DNA of 64,000 nucleotides, taken from the NCBI RefSeq assembly GCF_001558155.1, contig NZ_LOAS01000008.1, forward strand, positions 186,001 to 250,000. The letters are read 5' to 3'. This DNA is from Aliiruegeria sabulilitoris. Lineage in GTDB: Bacteria > Pseudomonadota > Alphaproteobacteria > Rhodobacterales > Rhodobacteraceae. Made by a program: the position numbers and the translations under genes. Under the pieces are notes generated by a model that was not told where the DNA came from, searched no databases, and saw only the letters and a program-made list of their open reading frames with translations. This document shows positions 58,808 through 64,000 of the stretch, piece by piece. Positions within the stretch are counted from its first letter, which is position 1, and each line of letters opens with the position of its first letter.

Positions 58808-60364
58808 ATGAAAACGTCCATTGCCTCTGCTCTTCTTCTGACGAGCGCCCTGACCGCCCCGGCCTTTGCCGAAAGCCTGACCCGCGTGGCCACCGTCCCG
58901 CTTGGCGGCGAAATCACCGGAATGTTTCAGCAGGGCGACGACCTGTTCTTCAACGTCCAGCACCCCGCTGACGACATCGGCACCGCGTTCGCCAAGGCAA
59001 CCGTGGGCGTCATCGCCAATGCCGATTTCGCCGCTGGCGAGCTTGCCGTGCCCGAAGGCGACGAGATGAAAGTCGTCAAGTCCACCCTCGGCGCGTACCA
59101 GGTCCTGGTCCAGGAAGGCGATTTCGGCAAGATCGGCCACATCGCGGGCGCCGGCGGCGAGATCAAGGTGTCCAACGACCCCGACTTCAACGCCTATGTC
59201 GCCACCGGCGACGCCGAAGGATACCTCTTCACCAACTGGGAAGACCGCCCCGGCGGCATGTCCCGCGTCAAGCTGATGCGCGCCGCGGATGGCACCTATT
59301 CGGTCGACGAAGCCGATGCGATGATGATCGACTTCTCCGCCGTTCAGGGCACCTGGGTCAACTGCTTCGGCACGCTGTCACCGTGGTCCACCCCGCTGAC
59401 CTCCGAAGAGCTCTATTTCGACGACACCGCCGACTGGAACAACCCGGACTACAAGTATATCGACGGCGTCGAGGACCTTGCCGCCTATGTCGGTGCCTGG
59501 CCGAACCCCTACCGCTACGGCTACATCGTCGAGATCACCGATCCCGCCGGCAGCGCCACACCGGTAAAGCACTTCTCCATGGGCCGCTACAGCCACGAAA
59601 ACTCGGTCGTCATGCCCGACGACAAGACCGTGTACCTCTCCGATGACGGCACCAATGTGGTCTTCTACAAGTTCGTCGCCGACGCGGCAGGCGACCTCTC
59701 GGCCGGCACGCTCTACGCCGCGAAGATGACCCAGTCCGCCGAGTCCGGCGCCGATGCCGCCACCACCGGTTTCGATGTCGAGTGGATCGAGTTGGCCTCC
59801 GGCAACAATGCCGAAATCGAAGGCTGGATCGCCGAGTATGACGGCATCACCACGGACGACTACATGGCCGACGCCACCGCCTACATCTCCGATGAGGATG
59901 TTGCCGCCTGGGCCGCCGGAGAGGCCGCCGACAACCGCGTTGCCTTCCTCGAAAGCCGCAAGGCCGCGAGCGCCAAGGGGGCGACCGCCGAATTCCGCAA
60001 GATGGAAGGCGTGAACATCAACTATGCCGCGGCCAAGGATGGCTCGGTTCCGTTCATGTACATGGCGATGTCGGAAGTGGCCAAGGGCATGTCGGACGCC
60101 GAGGGCGACATCCAGGTGTCCGAGGTCAAGTGTGGCGTTGTCTACGAGTTCCCGCTCGAAGCCGACTACAACACGACGAAAATGGTCCCGGTCGTCGCTG
60201 GTGGCGCCTATGACAAGAACGCCGAGGCCAATGCCTGCAACGTGGACGCCATCTCCAACCCGGACAACCTGCTGGTGCTGTCCAATGGCGACGTGCTGAT
60301 CGGCGAAGACACCGGCGCGCACGAGAACAACGCCATGTGGCTGTGGAGCAAAGGCGCGATGTAA
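58808..60364 (+). CDS. PhoX-like (DUF839) periplasmic phosphatase-family protein
   Basis: A 518-residue secreted protein with a 21-residue Sec signal peptide ending AFA. The PhoX beta-propeller signatures are visible: NCFGTLSPWSTPLTSEE (with the Cys and Glu that bind metal in PhoX), YGYIVEITDP, MGRYSHENSVV and YLSDDGTNVVFYKF. Characterised PhoX enzymes are Tat-exported Fe/Ca alkaline phosphatases, whereas this has a plain Sec signal without twin Arg, so it may be a functional variant. It is followed by a stem-loop and by a diheme cytochrome gene on the same strand. Confidence 0.82.
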   Translation: MKTSIASALLLTSALTAPAFAESLTRVATVPLGGEITGMFQQGDDLFFNVQHPADDIGTAFAKATVGVIANADFAAGELAVPEGDEMKVVKSTLGAYQVLVQEGDFGKIGHIAGAGGEIKVSNDPDFNAYVATGDAEGYLFTNWEDRPGGMSRVKLMRAADGTYSVDEADAMMIDFSAVQGTWVNCFGTLSPWSTPLTSEELYFDDTADWNNPDYKYIDGVEDLAAYVGAWPNPYRYGYIVEITDPAGSATPVKHFSMGRYSHENSVVMPDDKTVYLSDDGTNVVFYKFVADAAGDLSAGTLYAAKMTQSAESGADAATTGFDVEWIELASGNNAEIEGWIAEYDGITTDDYMADATAYISDEDVAAWAAGEAADNRVAFLESRKAASAKGATAEFRKMEGVNINYAAAKDGSVPFMYMAMSEVAKGMSDAEGDIQVSEVKCGVVYEFPLEADYNTTKMVPVVAGGAYDKNAEANACNVDAISNPDNLLVLSNGDVLIGEDTGAHENNAMWLWSKGAM

Positions 60365-60394
60365 TCGCCCCTTTCGAACGGAAATGACGACATT

Positions 60395-60420
60395 GGAGGG
60401 CGGGGGAAACCCTGCCCTCC
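60395..60420 (+). terminator. Intercistronic stem-loop after the PhoX-like gene
   Basis: GGAGGGCGGGG-AAA-type hairpin: 11 pairs (one G-T) around a GAAA loop, from GGAGGGC to GCCCTCC, without a T-run. It lies 30 bases past the PhoX-like stop and 20 bases before the next start, so it probably stabilises the upstream message within an operon. Confidence 0.65.
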
Positions 60421-60439
60421 CTGCCTTACGGAGACCACG

Positions 60440-62053
60440 ATGAAACGCGCGCCCCTGCTCCCCCTTTTCTTGCTGATGCCGCTGGCGGCCATCGCCGAAG
60501 ACCTTTCCGGGCTCGGCGAGAGCGACCTGATGCAGCGCCGACCGCGCTCGCAGGATGTCGCCGCCGCCGGTCGCATCTACAACCCCGAAGCACCGGTTCC
60601 ACCGCAGTGCTACACCCGGATCGAGGGGCGCCATAACCCCTGCTATGTCTGCCACCAGGGTAATGACGACCGGACCCGGACCAATTTCATGCAGGATGGC
60701 GACCTGCAGGCCGAATATGCCTTCTCGGAGGCGGGGCTGACCAACCACCACGTGAACCTCTTCGTGGACCGCTCCGCCGACGTGGCCGCGATCTCCGATG
60801 CGGAAATCCTCGACTGGACCCGTAGCGACAATTACTCGGATCTCAGCGACCGCCTGGAGGCCGCGGGCTTCGAGGGCTGGATCCCCGATCTCGCGGGTTA
60901 CGAGAACGCGGCCGAGGCTTTCGACGCGTACGGGCTGGCGCGCGACGGCTCGTGGTGGGTCGCTTTCAACTACAAGCCGCAGCCGTCGACCTTCTGGCCC
61001 ACGAACGGCTCCACCGACGACGTGCTGATACGCCTGCCCGCGCCTTTCTACACGACCCAGACCGGCGTTGAGAGTCGCGACGTCTATTTCGCCAATCTCG
61101 CGCTGTTGGAAATGACCTTTCAGGATCTCGACCGCGTCTCGCTTCCGCCCGTGGATGAAACCGTGATTGGCGTGGATATCGACGGCGACGGCGCGCTTGG
61201 CATAGCGACCGAGATCGACCGTCGGGAAACCTATCTCGGCGCGGCCAGCGCTGAGCCGGTCATCCGCATGAATTATCCCGAACGGACGGATTTCCTGCAT
61301 TCGGTCCGCTATGTTGGTATAAACGAGGATGGCTCGATCAAACCGGCGCGGCGGATGAAGGAGCTGCGCTACATGGTCAAGTCGCGCCAGTTCTCCATCG
61401 CGGCGCTGGCCTCGCGCTATGGCAACGAGATCCAGGAAAAGCTCGACGAGAACCTGCCCCGCTATATCGATCTCGGCGACCGGGGCATGGATAACGGCAT
61501 GGGCTGGACGCTGCTGGCATGGATCGAGGATGAAGACGGCACGCTCCGCCGGCAGACCAACGAGGAGACCTTCTTTTGCCGCGGCTGCCACACCTCCGCC
61601 GGTGCAAATATCGACCAGACCTGGGCCTTCCCGCGCAAGATGACGGGAGCGGCGGGCTGGGGCTATATCGACCTCAGGAGCCAGAAGGACGTGCCCAATA
61701 TCGGCGAGCAGATAGGCGAGATCGCGCTCTACCTGCAACGCGCGGGTGGCGGGGACGAGTTCCGCTCCAATACCGAGGTGCGCGAACGCTGGTTCAAGCA
61801 GGATGGCAGCATCGACTTGGAAGCGATGGCGGGAAAGAGCGTCTACGAGTTGATCACGCCCTCGCGCGAACGCGCGTTGATGCTCAACAAGGCTTACCGC
61901 GTTCTGGTCGCGGAGCAGAGCTTCCTGTTCGGCCGCGATGCCACGGTGACGCCGCCGGTCAACGTGCATGCCCGGATCGACGAGGCCACCGCCCCGACGC
62001 TGCCGCCGGAACATCGCTACTCGCACGACATCCGGCTGAATTGGACCGAGTGA
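60440..62053 (+). CDS. Unrecognised periplasmic diheme cytochrome c
   Basis: A 537-residue protein with a signal peptide (about 19 residues, ending AIA) and two heme c motifs, C68-x-x-C-H72 (CYVCH) and C380-x-x-C-H384 (CRGCH), far apart. Between them, residues 246-260 (DIDGDGALGIATEID) look like a calcium-binding loop. I do not recognise the overall family. The wide spacing suggests two separate heme domains with a substrate-binding body. It follows the PhoX-like gene by 75 bases, separated by a hairpin, and converges with a small cytochrome c gene. A redox enzyme or electron carrier is likely, but the reaction is unknown. Confidence 0.75.
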   Translation: MKRAPLLPLFLLMPLAAIAEDLSGLGESDLMQRRPRSQDVAAAGRIYNPEAPVPPQCYTRIEGRHNPCYVCHQGNDDRTRTNFMQDGDLQAEYAFSEAGLTNHHVNLFVDRSADVAAISDAEILDWTRSDNYSDLSDRLEAAGFEGWIPDLAGYENAAEAFDAYGLARDGSWWVAFNYKPQPSTFWPTNGSTDDVLIRLPAPFYTTQTGVESRDVYFANLALLEMTFQDLDRVSLPPVDETVIGVDIDGDGALGIATEIDRRETYLGAASAEPVIRMNYPERTDFLHSVRYVGINEDGSIKPARRMKELRYMVKSRQFSIAALASRYGNEIQEKLDENLPRYIDLGDRGMDNGMGWTLLAWIEDEDGTLRRQTNEETFFCRGCHTSAGANIDQTWAFPRKMTGAAGWGYIDLRSQKDVPNIGEQIGEIALYLQRAGGGDEFRSNTEVRERWFKQDGSIDLEAMAGKSVYELITPSRERALMLNKAYRVLVAEQSFLFGRDATVTPPVNVHARIDEATAPTLPPEHRYSHDIRLNWTE

Positions 62054-62098
62054 GCCGATGGCCCGGTCGGGCGGGGCGCGCCCTGCCCGGCCCGCGGA

Positions 62099-62377
62099 TC
62101 ACGCGTTTTCGAGGTCCTTCAGATACGCCTGCAACGCCCGAATCTCGTCTTCGGTGAAATCGAATTCCGGCATCTGGTCAAATCCCGGCAGCGCACGGTC
62201 AAGCGCGCTGCGGTTGGCGCCCCGGATATCGGGCGCCGCATCATCGTCGCCCTCCGCATCCTCACCATGGCAGTCGACGCAATTCTCCGTGTAGAGCCAT
62301 TTTCCGGAGGGAGCTTCCTGCGCCGTGAGCGCTCCGGCGGCGGAAAGAAGAAGCAGCGTCAGGGTCAATCGTCTCAT
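62099..62377 (-). CDS. Small class I-type cytochrome c
   Basis: A 92-residue protein with a Sec signal peptide of about 19 residues (ending LTA) and one heme c site CVDCH near residue 33. A Met in QMPEFDFTEDEI is a likely sixth heme ligand, and the C-terminal helix (EIRALQAYLKDLEN) fits a cytochrome c fold. It is a periplasmic electron carrier. Encoded convergently with the diheme cytochrome, 45 bases apart, it may be its redox partner. Confidence 0.85.
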   Translation of the reverse strand: MRRLTLTLLLLSAAGALTAQEAPSGKWLYTENCVDCHGEDAEGDDDAAPDIRGANRSALDRALPGFDQMPEFDFTEDEIRALQAYLKDLENA

Positions 62378-62639
62378 GCTCGGTTCCGTTGGGGCGGCGC
62401 GTTGTCCCCTTGTTACCGGCCGTATATGTGATTTTCGTGATGCCGCCCCGCAAAGCCGCCATGCGCGCAGCGGAACAGCGGACCTGCCGATTTTCACAAT
62501 CTGTCGCAATATCCTCGCCTGAAGCAGGTTTCTTGTCGTGCCGCCCCCCGGTTGGAGAGCCATTGTGTCGCGGAAACCGGATGACCGGCTTGCGGATCGC
62601 AAACGGTTTCGGCATGTGGCTGACGACAAGGAGAAACGG

Positions 62640-63137
62640 ATGACCGTCCTTACGACAAGCGCCGCACGGATACACTCCCTCACCCGCCGTATCTGCCAGT
62701 TCCTGCTCGGTTTGGTCTTTGTCGGCCAGATGACCGTGGTCATCCTTCGCTATGTCTTTGGCGTGGGGTTCATCGAGTTGCAGGACGCCATCGCCTACAG
62801 CTTCGCCGCGCTGGTGGTTCTGGGCCTGCCGGTGGCGCTGGTGCTCGATTCCCATGTGCGGGTCGATGTCATCCGCACGCGCCAGTCCAAGGCCACAAAG
62901 AAATGGTTCGACCGTTTCGGCACCGTCTTCTTCCTGATCCCCGTCTTCGGGCTGACTATCTGGTGGGTCTGGCCCGATATCGCCTTTTCCTGGTCGATCC
63001 GTGAGCGCTCCGTGGAAACGGGCGGCCTGCCGGGGCTCTACCTGGTCAAGACGACGCTGCCCCTCGCCTGCGCCCTTATGATCCTGCAAGGCATCGCGGG
63101 CTTCGTTGCCTCTTTCGAAAGACCCAAAGATGATTGA
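62640..63137 (+). CDS. dctQ: TRAP transporter small permease (DctQ family)
   Basis: A 165-residue protein with four hydrophobic helices and the landmark loop ALVLDSHVRVDVIRT after the second. The start at 62640 is set by AAGGAG just upstream; a longer frame from 62538 adds a charged non-family extension. It overlaps dctM by 8 bases. No binding-protein gene precedes it, so a DctP partner may lie beyond the window or elsewhere. Confidence 0.88.
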   Translation: MTVLTTSAARIHSLTRRICQFLLGLVFVGQMTVVILRYVFGVGFIELQDAIAYSFAALVVLGLPVALVLDSHVRVDVIRTRQSKATKKWFDRFGTVFFLIPVFGLTIWWVWPDIAFSWSIRERSVETGGLPGLYLVKTTLPLACALMILQGIAGFVASFERPKDD

Positions 63138-64000
63138 GCATTTCTGGCTGATCGTTCTCGGCCTGAGCCTGCTGGGCGGCATTCTTTCGGGCATTCCCGT
63201 CATGCTTATCCTGTCGGGCGTGCCGGTGGCTGTGTCTTTCATCGCCGCCGCATTCGGGGCTTTCGACCTGAGCTTCCTGCAGGCCTATCCGCAACGCGCC
63301 TTCGGCGTGATGCAGAACTCGCTGCTGGTCGCGGTGCCGCTCTTCGTGCTCATGGGCGTACTGCTGGAACGGTCGCGCGTGGCCGAACGCACGCTGATGC
63401 AGGTCAGCCGCCTGCTGGGTGGCAGCCCGCGAGCGCTGGCGCTCTCTGTGCTCATGATTTCCACGCTGATCGCCGCCTCGACCGGCATCATCGGCGCCAC
63501 CATCGTCATGCTCGGGCTGATCAGCCTGCCGGCGATGCGCCAGGTCGGCGTGCCCGACAGCACCGCGAGCGGCTTGATCTGCGCCTCCGGAACGCTGGGG
63601 CAGATCATCCCCCCCTCCATCGTCCTGATCCTGCTGGGCGATCAGGTCTCCAACGCCTATCTGGACGCGCAACAACGCGCGGGCAATTTCGCCCCCGATG
63701 CCGTCACCGTGGGCGATCTTTTCGCCGGGGCCCTGTTGCCCGGCCTGCTGCTGGTGGCGCTTTACGGACTGTTCGTTACGGTCCGCCTCGCCCGCACACC
63801 GGCAAAGACAAACGTGGTAACCGACCCGATCGGCCCGTGGGAATTCGTCCGCGAAGTCCTGCCCCCCATCCTGCTCATCCTCGCCGTGCTTGGCTCGATC
63901 CTGGCCGGCGTCGCGACCCCGACGGAGGCCGCGGCCATCGGCGTGGCGGGTACGCTGCTGATCACCGCAGCGCGCGTCAGCGCCGCCCGCGACACGGACT
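63130..64000 (+). CDS. dctM: TRAP transporter large permease (DctM family), cut at window end
   Basis: The first 290 codons of a DctM-type protein running off the right edge. Typical blocks are VAVPLFVLMGVLLERS, AASTGIIGATIVMLGLISLPAM, ASGTLGQIIPPSIVLILLGDQV and AGVATPTEAAAIGVAG. The insertion around residues 180-195 (SNAYLDAQQRAG) is typical of the larger DctM subgroup. It forms the channel with the overlapping dctQ product. Substrate unknown. Confidence 0.9.
   Translation, partial: MIEHFWLIVLGLSLLGGILSGIPVMLILSGVPVAVSFIAAAFGAFDLSFLQAYPQRAFGVMQNSLLVAVPLFVLMGVLLERSRVAERTLMQVSRLLGGSPRALALSVLMISTLIAASTGIIGATIVMLGLISLPAMRQVGVPDSTASGLICASGTLGQIIPPSIVLILLGDQVSNAYLDAQQRAGNFAPDAVTVGDLFAGALLPGLLLVALYGLFVTVRLARTPAKTNVVTDPIGPWEFVREVLPPILLILAVLGSILAGVATPTEAAAIGVAGTLLITAARVSAARDTD

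Noticed and set aside
59378-62026. A very long (882-codon) open frame on the minus strand opposite the PhoX-like and diheme cytochrome genes
   Set aside because: It spans two well-supported plus-strand genes and the hairpin between them, has low-complexity Gly/Val/Arg/His-rich composition typical of antisense frames in GC-rich DNA, and shows no family motif.

Overview
GC-rich, densely coded window that looks like a chromosomal stretch of an alphaproteobacterium of the Rhodobacterales (Roseobacter-type). This rests on the abundance of TRAP and TTT solute transporters, a ChvE/GguAB-type sugar ABC system, an HpsN-like dehydrogenase, an FNR-type box before feo, and two copies of a stem-loop intergenic repeat of a kind I associate from memory with this order. 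The taxonomic call is inference. I saw no rRNA, tRNA, CRISPR array, insertion sequence or phage gene.

Layout. 1-1762: a TRAP transporter (dctM cut by the window edge, dctQ, dctP). 2218-3514: a DoxX membrane protein and a YgiD-like extradiol dioxygenase. 3604-13755: an L-arabinose region with araB divergent from araC, an SMP-30 lactonase, and a minus-strand operon chvE-gguA-gguB-araD-araA. 14248-25778: an aldarate (galactarate/glucarate) region with garD, a frameshifted L-talarate/galactarate dehydratase and a TctCBA transporter on the minus strand. Divergent from these are a GntR/FCD regulator, gudD, a KDG-aldolase, garR and glycerate 2-kinase, which together run from aldarate to 2-phosphoglycerate. 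25781-37482: a pentitol region with an Rbs-like ABC importer, an AraC regulator, two SDR dehydrogenases, a D-ribulokinase-type FGGY kinase, a HAD phosphatase, xylulokinase and xylitol dehydrogenase.

38267-41438: a Na+/H+ antiporter with a cyclic-nucleotide-binding tail and a MarR-like regulator. 41676-47194: a TRAP transporter divergent from pxpBCA, suggesting uptake and hydrolysis of 5-oxoproline. 47212-54656: HisD/HpsN-family dehydrogenase, PEP carboxylase, a periplasmic rhodanese and polynucleotide phosphorylase. 54951-58635: a small ABM monooxygenase and a feoA-feoA-feoB-feoC iron(II) uptake operon with an FNR-like box. 58808-62377: a PhoX-like protein, an unrecognised diheme periplasmic cytochrome and a small cytochrome c. 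62640-64000: a third TRAP permease pair, cut by the window end.

Two regulatory themes recur. Every gene for an exported binding protein that heads a transporter operon (dctP1, chvE, tctC, rbsB-like, dctP2), and the PhoX-like gene, is followed within the intercistronic gap by a strong stem-loop, some with a T-run. This is consistent with higher expression of the binding protein than of the downstream membrane parts. Second, matching inverted sequence motifs lie in the two gaps flanking the GntR gene and probably are its operators, tying the divergent aldarate operons together.
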